NCBI GenBank assembly: GCA_963757115.1
Contig: CAVWQV010000017.1
Coordinates: forward strand, 3,124-67,123
Direction: 5' to 3'
Length of the DNA: 64,000 bases
Origin: CAVWQV01 sp963757115
GTDB lineage: Bacteria > Pseudomonadota > Alphaproteobacteria > Acetobacterales > Acetobacteraceae
A program made the translations under genes and the position numbers. How positions within the stretch are numbered: the first letter of the stretch is position 1; each line of letters opens with the position of its first letter. This document shows, in pieces, positions 54,555 to 64,000 of this stretch. The notes under the pieces are model-generated. The model saw nothing but the letters and a program-made list of their open reading frames with translations, was not told the origin of the DNA and searched no databases.

Positions 54555-55985
54555 ATGCAGGTTACCGAGACGCTCGTTGAGGGGCTCAAGCGCGCCTACG
54601 ACGTGGTGGTCCCAGCCACGGAGATCGAAACGCGGCGTACGGCCCGGCTGACCGATCTCGGGAAAAACCTGCGCTTGCCGGGCTTCCGGCCGGGCAAGGT
54701 TCCGATGCAGGTCGTGCGGCAGCGGTTCGGCAATGCGGTAAGCGCCGAGGTGCTCCAGGAATCGGTGGACGAGGCGACCCGGCAGGTGATCTCCGATCGC
54801 GGCCTCCGCCCCGCGATGCAGCCCAAGGTGAATGTCACAAGTGTCGACATGGTCGGCCGGGACGCCCGAGACCTCGAGTTTCGTGTCGAGCTCGAGGTGT
54901 TGCCGGAGATCGCAATGCCCGACTTTGCTGATCTCGGGTTGACCCAACTCAACGCGGAAGTGTCCGACGAATTGGTCGACAAGGCCTTGGCCGAACTCGC
55001 GTCCCGCAACCGCGAGCTCCAGGACGTCGAGGAGGATCGGGGTGCCGCCAAGGACGAGACCTTGACGGTGGATTTCAAGGGCACCGTCGACGGGGTGGAG
55101 TTTCCCGGCGGAACGGCCACCGATATGGACGTGGTGGTGGGCGGCGGCGGCTTCATTCCGGGCTTTACCGAGCAGCTCGAAGGCATGCGCGCCGGTGAAA
55201 CCCGGACGATCTCCGTGACCTTCCCCGCCGAGTACGGTGTAGCGGAACTTGCGGGCAAGGCGGCCGAATTCGAGGTCACGGCCAAGAAGTTGCGTCGTCC
55301 CCTCGACACCGCGCTCGATGACGCCTTCGGCGAAAAGATGGGGTTCGACAACCTTGCCGATCTGCGCCAGGCGATCAGCGGTCGAATGGCCCGCGAGTAC
55401 CAGCAGCTTTCGCGGCTGCGACTCAAGCGCCAGTTGCTGGATGCGCTCGCTACCAAGGCCACCTTCACCCCGCCCCAAAGCATGGTGGACGCCGAGTTCG
55501 ACCAGATCTGGCAGCGTATCGAGGCCGACCGCAAGGAGGGTCGGCTCGACCCGGAGGATGCCGCCAAGACCGAGGAGGACCTGAGGGCCGAGTACCGCGC
55601 CATCGCCGACCGTCGGGTGCGGCTCGGCCTGTTGTTGGCGGAGATCGGCCGAAGCAATGGCGTCACGGTGACCGCCGACGAGATGACCCGCGCAATGCGT
55701 GCCGAGGCGATGCGCTACCCGGGCCAGGAAACGCAGGTGATGGAGTTCTTCCGCAAGAACCCGCAGCTCGCAGAAAACCTGCGCGGCCCGATCTTCGAGG
55801 AGAAGGTAGTCGATTATGTGGTCGAGTTGGCCAACGTCACCGACCAGACGGTGACGCCCGAGGAGTTGGCGCGCGACCCTGATCAGTCCTTGCCATCCGA
55901 GCCGCCAGCTCGCGAGCCCGATCAGGCGTCAACCGAGGCGGCGGTGGCCGATCAGGGAGCTGCCGAAACGGGGCCGGAAGGCTAA
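54555..55985 (+). CDS. tig: Trigger factor
   Basis: The 476-residue ribosome-associated chaperone starts MQVTETLVEGLKRAYDVVVP. The ribosome-binding signature is LPGFRPGKVPMQVVRQRFGN. The peptidyl-prolyl isomerase domain is VDFKGTVDGVEFPGGTATDM through GFIPGFTEQLEGMRAGE. The C-terminal substrate-binding arms end with an acidic tail rich in Glu and Pro. ATG 54555 matches the family start. It heads the tig-clpP-clpX-lon series. Confidence 0.96.
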   Translation: MQVTETLVEGLKRAYDVVVPATEIETRRTARLTDLGKNLRLPGFRPGKVPMQVVRQRFGNAVSAEVLQESVDEATRQVISDRGLRPAMQPKVNVTSVDMVGRDARDLEFRVELEVLPEIAMPDFADLGLTQLNAEVSDELVDKALAELASRNRELQDVEEDRGAAKDETLTVDFKGTVDGVEFPGGTATDMDVVVGGGGFIPGFTEQLEGMRAGETRTISVTFPAEYGVAELAGKAAEFEVTAKKLRRPLDTALDDAFGEKMGFDNLADLRQAISGRMAREYQQLSRLRLKRQLLDALATKATFTPPQSMVDAEFDQIWQRIEADRKEGRLDPEDAAKTEEDLRAEYRAIADRRVRLGLLLAEIGRSNGVTVTADEMTRAMRAEAMRYPGQETQVMEFFRKNPQLAENLRGPIFEEKVVDYVVELANVTDQTVTPEELARDPDQSLPSEPPAREPDQASTEAAVADQGAAETGPEG

Positions 55986-56015
55986 AGCAGCTTGGCGCTC
56001 CGGATTCGCCATCCG

Positions 56016-56045
56016 TTGACCGTGCGTTAGCTTGGCTTGTGTAAA
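56016..56045 (+). promoter_or_regulatory. Candidate sigma-70-type promoter for clpP
   Basis: TTGACC (56016-56021) and TGTAAA (56040-56045) are spaced by 18 bases and lie about 90 bases before the clpP start. The -10 element matches only four of six consensus bases, so this is tentative. Confidence 0.3.
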
Positions 56046-56134
56046 GCGGGCCGACGCCCACCGAACGACCGGCTAGAAGCGGCGCGAAGCCGAACTATGT
56101 TATCCTGGTGAATGCCTGTGTAAAGGATGGCGAC

Positions 56135-56780
56135 ATGCGCGATCGGGACCCGGTCGAAGTCTACGGCAACACGTTGGTGCCGATGGTCGTGGAACAGACG
56201 GCCCGTGGCGAACGAGCGTTTGACATCTACTCGCGGCTTCTGAAGGAACGGATCATCTTCCTGACCGGGGCGGTGTTCGATCAGGTGAGCGCGCTGATAT
56301 GCGCCCAGTTGCTGTTTCTCGAGTTGGAGAACCCGAACAAGGACATCGCCTTTTACATCAACAGTCCGGGCGGCGTGGTCTCGGCCGGCCTCGCGATCTA
56401 CGACACCATGCAATACATAAGGAGCCCGGTGAGCACGGTCTGCATCGGCCAGGCGGCGTCCATGGGCTCGCTGCTGCTCTGCTCGGGAGCCGCGGGCAAG
56501 CGGTTCGCGTTACCGAATGCCCGCGTCATGGTGCATCAGCCCTCCGGCGGCGCTCAGGGTCAGGCGACGGACATCGAGATCCAGGCTCGTGAAATCCTGA
56601 CGCTTCGCAAGCGGCTGAACGAAATCTATGTTCGCCATACGCACCAGCCCATCGAAGCAATCGAGCGGAAGCTTGAACGCGACACCTACATGTCGGCCGA
56701 GGAGTTCGCGGGATTTCGGGATTGTCGACCAGGTTGTCGAGAACCGCCCGGTCCCCGCGGAGGAGTCCGGTCGGTCCTGA
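56135..56780 (+). CDS. clpP: ATP-dependent Clp protease proteolytic subunit, frameshift near the end
   Basis: This serine peptidase forms the ClpXP chamber. Seen: LVPMVVEQTARGERAFDIYS, FYINSPGGVVSAGLAIYDTM, the nucleophile in QAASMGSLLLCSGAAGKR and the histidine in MVHQPSGGAQGQATDIEIQA. An extra base near 56705 breaks the frame after YMSAEE. Correcting it gives RDFGIVDQVVENRPVPAEES and a stop at 56778-56780, so the aspartate of the triad is restored. ATG 56135 follows AAAGGA. Normal length (~214 residues) after correction. Confidence 0.92.
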
Positions 56781-56948
56781 TCGGGTTCAAGCGGCCCGCT
56801 AGTCCTGGCGCGGGCCTTGCTTGGGTGTTGTTATGGCGTAGCTCGCCTTAGGGCGCGCCCGTCTTCGCCGGACTGGGTTCTTGTCGGGCTCCTCCGGCGG
56901 GGGCTAGCTCGCCCGTTACGTCCCCGGTCGGCCGGGGCAGGAGTGTCC

Positions 56949-58212
56949 ATGGGTAAGCCCCCAAAATTTTCGAAAAACACGCTCTATTGCTCGTTTTGCG
57001 GCAAGTCGCAGCACGAGGTTCGCAAGCTCATCGCCGGCCCGACGGTGTTCATCTGCGACGAGTGCGTCGAGCTTTGCATGGACATCATCCGCGAGGAGCA
57101 CAAGACGCATCTTGTAAAGTCTCGCGACGGGGTGCCGACGCCGCGTGAGATCTGCAAGGTGCTGGACGACTACGTCATCGGCCAGGACCATGCGAAGCGC
57201 GTGCTCGAGCGTCGCTGTCCACAACCACTACAAGCGGCTTGCCCACGGCCAGAAGAACAACGACGTCGAGATCGCCAAGTCGAACATCCTGTTGGTCGGC
57301 CCGACCGGCTCGGGGAAAACTCTGCTCGCCCAGACCCTGGCGCGCATCCTGGACGTCCCGTTCACCATGGCGGACGCCACCACACTGACGGAAGCGGGGT
57401 ACGTCGGCGAGGATGTGGAGAACATCATACTCAAGCTCCTCCAATCGGCGGACTACAACGTCGAGCGGGCGCAGCGCGGCATCGTCTATATCGACGAGGT
57501 CGACAAGATCAGCCGCAAGTCGGACAATCCTTCGATCACGCGGGATGTGAGCTGGCGAAGGGGTGCAGCAGGCGCTGCTCAAGATCATGGAGGGAACGGT
57601 CGCCTCCTGCCGCCCCAGGGCGGGAGAAAGCACCCTCAGCAGGAATTCCTGCAGGTCGACACCACCAACATCCTGTTCATCTGCGGTGGGGCGTTCGCCG
57701 GGTCTCGAGCGGATTATCGGCGCACGCGGCAAGGGCTCGGGCATCGGCTACGGCTCGGAGGTCCGGGCGCCCTGACGAGCGGCGCATGGGGGCGATCCTG
57801 CGCGAGGTGGAGCCCGAGGATCTGTTGAAGTTCGGGCTGATACCGGAGTTCATCGGCCGGCTTCCCCGTGGTCGCCACGCTCGAGGATCTGGACGAAGAA
57901 TGCGCTGGTGGAAATCCTCACCAAGCCGAAGAACGCCCTGCTCCAGGGAGTAGCGGCCGGTTGTTCGAGATGGAGGGTGTAAAGCTGTCCTTTACCGAGG
58001 ACGCGCTACGCTCGGTGGCGACGCTGGGCGACGCCCGCAAGACGGGGCTCGCGGGCCTGCGCTCGATCATGGAGGCGATTTTGCTGTCCACCATGTTCGA
58101 GCTGCCGGGCCTCGACGGGGTGGAGGAGGTGGTCATCAACCGCGAAGTAGCCGAATCCCGCGCCAACCCGCTTTATCTCTATGGCAAGGAGCGGGCGGAA
58201 ACCAGCGCCTGA
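56949..58212 (+). pseudogene. clpX: ATP-dependent Clp protease ATP-binding subunit ClpX, multiple frameshifts
   Basis: This is the unfoldase partner of ClpP. The zinc-binding N domain (LYCSFCGKSQHEVRKLIAGP, FICDECVELC), Walker A (LLVGPTGSGKTLLAQTLARI), AGYVGEDVENIILKLLQSAD and Walker B (GIVYIDEVDKISRKSDNPSI) are intact pieces. ICGGAFAGLERIIGARGKGS and LLKFGLIPEFIGRLP follow, and the C-terminus (ARKTGLAGLRSIMEAILLST, RANPLYLYGKERAE) is present. The frame changes near 57207, 57550, 57605, 57705, 57775, 57868 and around 57900-57950, at least six indels in 1.3 kb. ATG 56949 follows AGGAG. ClpX is normally important for growth, so errors in low-quality sequence are the likely cause. Confidence 0.88.
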
Positions 58213-58396
58213 CCCTCGCATCCTCGGTCGCCGGACCGGTGACTGAGGTTTTCAAGGCCTTGTGGCCGGATGTGCCCGTGCCGATATCGGCCCATCACCC
58301 GAGCGGGCGGCTAGCCCGGAGATGGGTGCTCGATGGGGCCTGGCGCGTGCCGCTGACGGGCGAACCAGGCTCCGACTGTCCTAAAGGAGGTCAACA

Positions 58397-58871
58397 ATGA
58401 CGCAATCCGATCGCCCCGGGGGCTCCAAGCCAGAGGCCCCGGAGCCGGAGGCGGTGCGAGGTGAGCTTGGGCGCGGGCGAAGTGCTGCCCGTGCTGCCGC
58501 TTCGCGACATCGTCGTGTTTCCGCACATGATCGTCCCGCTGTTCGTGGGCCGCGAGAAATCCGTCCGCGCGCTCGAAGCGGTGATGAAGGAAGACAAGCA
58601 GATCCTGCTGATCGCGCAGAAGAGCGCCGAACAGAACGATCCCTCGGCCGATGACATCTATCGGGTCGGCACGGTTTCGACGATCCTGCAGCCGCTCAAG
58701 CTTCCGGATGGGACGGTCAAGGTGCTGGTGGAAGGCGGCAAGCGCGCCCGGATTACGGCCTTCAAGGAGACGGACAGCTATTTCGAGGCGTTCACCGAGG
58801 TGTTGCCCGATGTCGCGGGCGAACCCAAGGAACTAGAGGCGCTCGGGCGCAGCGTAATCGCCCAGTTCGAG
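58397..58871 (+). pseudogene. lon: Lon protease, N-terminal fragment only
   Basis: A perfect AAAGGAGG precedes ATG 58397. MTQSDRPGGSKPEAPEPEAV is joined, after removal of one base near 58457, to LSLGAGEVLPVLPLRDIVVF and then PHMIVPLFVGREKSVRALEA, LLIAQKSAEQNDPSADDIYR and SYFEAFTEVLPDVAGEPKEL, the Lon N-terminal substrate-binding domain. Homology stops at VIAQFE (58871); the ATPase and Ser-Lys protease domains (~640 residues) are missing. The next bases belong to an allE-like gene. Position after clpX is the normal alphaproteobacterial one, so a complete lon is expected in the real genome. Confidence 0.85.
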
Positions 58872-59598
58872 CATCGGTACGCGGGGCGCTGTGGGCGTGG
58901 CGTACCACCTGATCACGGCGTCCAACCGCATCGAGCGCGCTGCCGGAGCTTCGGCGCAGAGGTGTTCAAACTCGTCACTCCCCGCCGGATACCCGCGAGA
59001 TTCGCTCAATACTTCGTCGAGCTCGAACCGGGGGGTACCCCGGGGCGCCCGCTAATTGCGCCGGGGTTCGAGCATTTCCTCTACGGCCTCGCCGGCGCGG
59101 CAACCAGCATCGATGGGATGGAGCAGCTCCTGTCCCAGGGCCGCTTTGCATATCTCCCCCCGGCCGAGGGGTTTGAACTGCGCAACCCCTCTAATGGCCG
59201 GGCCGACTACTGTGGATGAAGCGGCGGTACCAATCCTTCAGCAGGCTCGAACACCCAGTCAGCGGCGCCGGCGACCGAGCCAGATGACGGAAGTCGAGTA
59301 TCTGCCGGGACTATGGCGAACGGAGCTGATCGGCGAGGATGACCCACGCTATGATTTCACGATGGTTCGCATGCGTTTTGAGCCTGGGGTCGATCTCGGA
59401 AAGTGGAGATGCACGACGAGGAGCATGGGTTGTACATGACAGCTGGCGGCGGCTGTACCTGCTTGGCTCAGATCAGCATCATGTCCAGTGTGGCGACTTC
59501 ATCTACATGGCGCCCTATTGCCCGCAATCGTTCGTTGCGGACGCGGCGTCGGTGGCGAGTACCTGCTCTACAAAGATAGTGTCCGTGATGGCTTCTAA
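58872..59598 (+). pseudogene. (S)-ureidoglycine aminohydrolase (AllE-like), start missing and frameshifted
   Basis: This bicupin enzyme releases ammonia from (S)-ureidoglycine in allantoin breakdown. Pieces in order: YHLITASNRIERALPELR, VFKLVTPRRIPARFAQYFVE, EHFLYGLAGAATSIDGMEQL, FAYLPPAEGFELRNPSNGRA, KRRYQSFSRL, then WRTELIGEDDPRYDFTMVRM, EEHGLYMTAGGG-type sequence, VQCGDFIYMAPYCPQSFVAD and the ending YLLYKDSVRDGF (stop 59596-59598). Several indels separate them. It has no start codon of its own because the open frame is fused to lon. The next gene's ATG (59588) overlaps its end. Confidence 0.7.
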
Positions 59599-60853
59599 CG
59601 CCAGCGACATCGGCACGCGCGACAACTGAGCTCATTGAGCAGTTCGAGCAACTGGCAGTGATTAACTCGGATCCGGACGCTGGGGGCATCACGCGGAGGT
59701 GTTCACCGCGGAATACATGGCCGCAACGACCGCGTCGCAGGGTTGATGACGGATGCCGGCTTGAGCGTGAGAGTCGACTCGTTCGGCAACCTCTGGGGAA
59801 CCCTTGTGGGGGACGAAGCGGGCGCCCGGCGGTGCTCACCGGATCGCACATCGACACGACACTGAACGCCGGCCGCTACGACGGTGTGCTCGGAGTGCTT
59901 GGAGGGATTGAGGCGATCCGAAGACTCCGTGCCGATGGATACGAGCCGTGCGGTCAATTCAAGTCGTGTGCTTTGCCGGCGAAGAGCCGCGCTTCGGCTC
60001 TGGCTGCCTTGGAAGCCGCGCGATGATGGGGATGCTCTCGCGCCCGGATCTTGACGAAATGGGGACCGCGCCGGAATCTCCATCGCGGAGGCGATGCGCA
60101 GCGTCGGGCTCGATCCCGACCGGATCGACGAGGCGTTGCTGGACCCGTCCGCCGTATATGCGTTTGTCGAGCTGCACATCGAGCAAGGGAACGTGCTCGA
60201 GGAACGGGGCTTCCCGATCGGCGTCGTCACGCACATCGCCGCACCGCACGACCTGCTCGTGTCGGTGACGGGAAGCGCCGCTCACGCAGGCGCAACCCCA
60301 ATGGGCGCACGGCGGGACGCCCTGGCCTGTGCGGCTGAGATCGTTCTCGCGGTCGAGCGACTCGCGAGCCGGATCACCCAGCGGCACGACCGTCGGCACG
60401 GTAGGCGTTGTCGAGGCTCGGCCCGGGGCAATCAACATTAGTGCCGGGAGAAGTCACGTTGCAGGTCGATATCCGGGACCACGACAGCGCGGCTCGTACG
60501 GGCGTGGTCGACGATTTCGTCGCCTCTGCGCAAGCGATCGCGCGACGCCGGCGAGTCGACTACGAGATCACCACGATCATCGAGGACAAGCCCGCCGCGT
60601 GCAACGCACCGTAGTGAGTGCGGCGCGGACGGCATGCGAACAGCTCGATGTTCCGTTCATCGAGATGGCCAGTGGCGCCTATCACGACGCGATGGTGCTG
60701 GGCGCGAAGATCCCGATGGGGATGATCTTCGTCCCAAGTCGAGGCGGGATCAGCCACTCGCCGCTGGAATACACCGCGCCGGAGGAGCTCGAGCGCGGCA
60801 TCGATGCGCTAGCAGCGACATTGAGCATCCTCGCCGCCTCTTCTGACAACTGA
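59588..60853 (+). pseudogene. Zn-dependent M20 amidohydrolase, allantoate amidohydrolase/N-carbamoyl amino acid hydrolase type, frameshifted
   Basis: This hydrolyses allantoate or an N-carbamoyl amino acid. ATG 59588 overlaps the allE stop. Pieces: ELIEQFEQLAVINSDPDAGG, LSVRVDSFGNLWGTLVGDEA, LTGSHIDTTLNAGRYDGVLG (metal ligands H and D), VVCFAGEEPRFGSGCLGSRA, AFVELHIEQGNVLEERGFPI, GSAAHAGATPMGARRDALAC and the final FIEMASGAYHDAMVLGAKIP with SRGGISHSPLEYTAPEELER. About six indels scatter it over frames. The distinction between AllC and HyuC cannot be made from motifs alone; the allantoin context favours AllC. Confidence 0.72.
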
Positions 60854-60854
60854 G

Positions 60855-62290
60855 GTGAGCAGCAAGATCGTCATTGGCGAGCATCGTCTCTCGTGGAACG
60901 ACTACGAAGCGGTGGTGTACGACGGCGCCGAAGTCGAGCTCTCGACCGCAACCGGATCGCTGAGCACCGCGATACGCTCGAGCGGCTTGTAGACGCCGGG
61001 GCGGTGATCTACGCGGTCAACACCGGGTACGGGGCGAGCGCAAACGCCGCAGTGCGACCTGAGTCGATCCAGCGCGTTCAAGCCAACACACTACGCTCGC
61101 ACGCACAGGGGCTAGGGGAGCCAGCGCCCGAGCACATTGTGCGCGGTCAATTGCTGGTCAAGGCGCAGGAGTACGCTCAGGGGCCGCCAGCAGTGCGCAG
61201 GGTCATCGTCGAGCGGCTGATCGACCTCCTCAACCGGCGCTGGCATCCAGTCGTGCCGGTGCGGGGTTCGCAGTCGGCGTCCGGGGATCTGATTCCGAAC
61301 GCGCACATCGGGATCGCGTTGATCGGAGAGGGCGAGCTAATCGTGAGGGGCGACATGCGGCGGGCCGAGCGAGATCGTCAGCTTGCCTTTGAGACCGGAG
61401 ATGAAGGAGGGAGTGGCGATCACCAACGATTGCTCGTTCGCCGCGGCATGGGCCTTCGACGCAATACGGTCGGCCCAGCGACTTCTTGAACGGACCGAGA
61501 TCGTCGCCGCGATGACGCTGCAGGCGCTTCGCGGATTCGTGGAGGCCTTCGACGAGCGGCTGATCGCAACGAGGCCTCACCCCGGCGCCATCGAGACCGC
61601 GGCCCACCTTCGCGAGCTAGTGGCGGATAGCCGGCTGCTGACCGACCACGGTCGCGTGATCGATCCATATTGCCTGCGCTGCCTCCCCCAGGTCCACGGG
61701 GCGATCCGCGACGCGATCGGATATGCGCGCTCCGCCGTCGAGATCGAGATCGCCTCGGTAGGGGATAACCCGCTCTTGTTTGTGGACGATGGCGAGATCC
61801 TCTCTGGGGCAACTTCCATGGCGAGCCACTCGCAATCCCGATGGACACTCTGGCTATCTCGATGGTCGTCTTGCGGCGCTATCACAACGTCGAATCAGCC
61901 ACCTCATCAATCCTTCATTCGATGTCGGGCTGCCGCCGCGGCTGACACGCGATCCCGACGCTTTCGGGATGCTGTCTGAACACGGCCGCTTGCGCGCTGG
62001 TCTCCGAGCTGAAGACGATTGCTGCGCCTGCCGCAATCGACTCATCGCGATCGATCACGTCGAGGCCACGTCGATGGCGTCCGTCGCCGCCCGCAAAGCC
62101 CTCGCCGCGGTCGAGATTGCGCGTGAGGTGGCTGCGATCGAGCTCGCCGGTGCCGCGCAGGCCCTCGACCTCAGGGACATGAGCGAGCCTCCGGTCCAGT
62201 TCGCGAGCTGCATCGGGCGGTTCGCGAGATCGTCCCGTTTCTCGAAGGCGACGGCCCGGTGCGGGCAGCTCGCTCAGCCAGCTGCTTTGA
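60855..62290 (+). pseudogene. Aromatic amino acid/histidine ammonia-lyase (MIO type), frameshifted
   Basis: GTG 60855 starts one base after the previous stop: VSSKIVIGEHRLSWNDYEAV, then VIYAVNTGYGASANAAVRPE (Tyr of the active site), RGSQSASGDLIPNAHIGIAL with the ASG triad that forms the MIO electrophile, and EGVAITNDCSFAAAWAFDAI. Further blocks are PYCLRCLPQVHGAIRDAIGY, EIEIASVGDNPLLFVDDGEI and DHVEATSMASVAARKALAAV. The likely end is AGSSLSQLL with TGA at 62288-62290. About four indels. HutH-like in size (~478 residues). It could act on histidine, tyrosine or an unknown amino acid; its place among ureide genes is unusual. Confidence 0.72.
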
Positions 62291-63586
62291 AGCTCGTTCG
62301 CGGTGGTACAGTCGTGACCGAGGCGGCACGTCGAGGCTTGACGTGGGAATCGAAGACGGTCGGATCGCGGCGCTCGCCAGCCGTCTCGACGGCGAGCTGC
62401 TCTTCGACGCACACGGCCTTTACGTTTTTCCTGGCTTCTCGACGCACACGTTCACTTTTGTGACCAGGGCCAGGAGCACTGGGAGGACTTCCTCACGCAG
62501 GCCGCGCGGCGGTCGCAGGCGGTGTCACGACCATACTGGACATGCCATGAACGAGCCTGCCACCGTTAGCGCGGATGCTTTCGCCAGCGGATGCCGGTCA
62601 TCGCAGTCAAGGCGATTACTGACTACGCACTCTGGGCCGGCTGTGTGCCCGGCAATGTCGGCGAGATGGAGGGATGCGCGATCTCGGTGCTCGCGCGTTC
62701 AAGGCGTTCATGATCGACGTCCCCGGTTATCCGTACTGTGACACTGGGCATCTGTTTGACGCGATGCGGGAGCCGCCCGCCTTGGGCTGCCGCTAGGGGT
62801 GCACTGCGAGTCCGAGGAGCTCGTTCGGCCCCGGCGCGAGCGCGCCATCCGGAGGGCCGCGTTACCGCGCGCGACCACGCCGCGGTGCACGACGAATTCG
62901 AGGAGTACGAGGCGATCCACCGCGCGATCTTCCTCGCCCGCGAGGCGGGGTGTCGACTCCACGTCGTGCATGTCAACACGCCCGCCGCGCTGCCGGAAAT
63001 CGCCGCGGCGCCCTGGGTAGTTGGCAAGGCGCAGATCGGCTTTCTCACAATCGACGAGGATCCTATTTCGAGCACGGCCCGTGGGGTCGGTTCTCGCCGC
63101 CGAGCCGGAGCCGCGCCACGATTGAGCAGCTTTGGCGAGCGGTCCTGAACGGTACGCTCGAATACGTGATCAGCGACCACTCCGGCTATCCACCGGAGTT
63201 CAAGGACGTCGTCTCGATCTGGACGCCAGCGACGGTGTCCCCGCGGTCCAGACCTGCTACCCGCTGCTGCTAAGCGAGGGCGTCCACCGTCGCGGATCGC
63301 GCTCGAGCGGTTCGTGACGCTGTCCTCCGCGCAGGCGGCACGTCTCTATGGCCTTTATCCACGTAAGGGAACGCTGCTGCCCGGTGCCTCTGACGGCGAC
63401 CTGGCGATCGTCGACATCGATCGCCGCTGGCGACTGCGAGCCGCCGATCTGCTCTACCGTCATCCGTGGACGGTGCAGGAGGGCCTCGAGCTGCGCGGGG
63501 CGGTCGTCGCCACGGTGCGGCGCGGTGAGCTCGTATATGTCGATGGCCAGGTCCTCGCCGCGCCTGGAAGTGGATTCGCGGTATAA
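62287..63586 (+). pseudogene. Allantoinase/hydantoinase-like cyclic amidohydrolase, frameshifted
   Basis: The TTG at 62287 overlaps the ammonia-lyase stop (TTGA) and gives LKLVRGGTVVTEA, then SRLDVGIEDGRIAALASRLD. The metal motif DAHVHF is readable after a one-base shift near 62437 (followed by CDQGQEHWEDF). Other blocks: MRDLGARAFKAFMIDVPGYP, HAAVHDEFEEYEAIHRAIFL, CRLHVVHVNTPAALPEIAAA, YVISDHSGYPPEFKD, and the intact tail from 63314: TLSSAQAARLYGLYPRKGTL ending AAPGSGFAV. Many indels (at least eight). Family: dihydropyrimidinase/allantoinase (AllB-like) ring-opening enzymes. Confidence 0.72.
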
Positions 63587-64000
63587 ATGTCACCAGTTCT
63601 GTCAGCGATCATCCAGGCCGACTCTACGCCCGGTAACGAGAGGCGGGCGATCGAGATCGCCGCGCAGGAGATGACCCGCCTCGGCTTTGACGACCTCACG
63701 TCGATCAGTACGGGAACCTGATCGGACGGGTCGGTCCGGCGAGGGCCCCGCGCTGGTGATCGACGGCCACATCGACACGATCCCGCTCGCTGGTGAGGAG
63801 TCTGGACGCACGCCCGTTGGGCGGCGAAATCGCGAACGGACGGTCTTTGGATTGGGCACAAGCGACATGAAGGGGCCGATTGCCGCGTTCATCCACGGCG
63901 GGGGCAAGCTCGTCCAGGGGGGCACAAGCTGCGAGGACCGGTCTACTTTGTTGCTTCGATTGCCGAGGAGATGACCGAGGGGGGACCCTCCGTAAATCCT
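63587..64000 (+). pseudogene. M20 family metallopeptidase, 5' part, frameshifted and cut by the window end
   Basis: ATG 63587 comes directly after the amidohydrolase stop: MSPVLSAIIQADSTPGNERR, IEIAAQEMTRLGFDDL, then in a shifted frame ALVIDGHIDTIPLAGEESGR with the first metal histidine and aspartate. VFGLGTSDMKGPIAAFIHGG follows (bridging aspartate region). VYFVASIAEEMTEG with the catalytic glutamate pair is readable near the window end. It resembles the YgeY/ArgE/DapE group, in which YgeY-like members sit in ureide/purine clusters. At least three indels in 414 bases. Confidence 0.68.

Overview
The window is GC-rich, densely coded bacterial chromosome, most likely from an alphaproteobacterium; order Rhodospirillales/Acetobacterales is my best guess and is less certain. 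The class assignment rests on the run bolA - dnaJ-domain gene - cobS - cobT - rpmB (43.6-47.9 kb), on tRNA-Leu - tig - clpP - clpX - lon (54.4-58.9 kb), on the aerobic cobaltochelatase genes, and on the NADP-type isocitrate dehydrogenase and L28 sequences.

Layout. 1-5 kb: the end of ubiA, a small methyltransferase, a broken branched-chain amino acid binding protein, pcm, a lipoprotein, a fatty acid hydroxylase and two fused stress-type small proteins. 5.1-25.8 kb: a glycan region. Inositol-3-phosphate synthase and a histidine phosphatase converge on an eight-gene, tightly packed operon (6825-14137, minus strand). That operon encodes a CgeB-type glycosyltransferase, a sugar nucleotidyltransferase, two methyltransferases, a glycosidase-fold protein, a GT4, a CelD-like acyltransferase and a GT9-like protein. 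A HAD phosphatase lies upstream. Further on come an FAH-family hydrolase, a cupin, a MoxR/vWA pair, a 1126-residue methyltransferase/GT/GT2 protein, an RgpF-like protein and a second multidomain glycosyltransferase. 26-38 kb: stress and metabolism, with HtrA, catalase KatE, a GMC oxidoreductase, a GAF histidine kinase, universal stress protein, ribonucleotide reductase alpha and a glycine-rich repeat protein. 38-54 kb: mostly housekeeping, with alaS, icd, bolA, cobST and rpmB, plus a thiolase/OB-fold pair, an amine oxidase, an S49 peptidase and an IclR regulator. 54.4-58.9 kb: protein quality control. 58.9-64 kb: a ureide-catabolism cluster (allE, allC-like, a MIO ammonia-lyase, allB-like, M20 peptidase), joined in the middle of lon.

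Many genes carry one-base indels that split otherwise perfect reading frames. They run at roughly one per 2 kb in most of the window and are far denser after about 56.7 kb. Because essential genes such as nrdA and clpX are hit, I read most of them as sequence errors rather than gene decay. The lon-allE join may likewise be a chimeric assembly.

The most unusual single gene is 10607-11494. It encodes a clan GH-A glycosidase-like barrel whose strands appear circularly permuted: it starts at the WNEP strand and ends with what should be strands 1-3. It sits inside the translationally coupled glycan operon next to the inositol-phosphate genes, which is my best candidate for an uncharacterised biosynthetic system.
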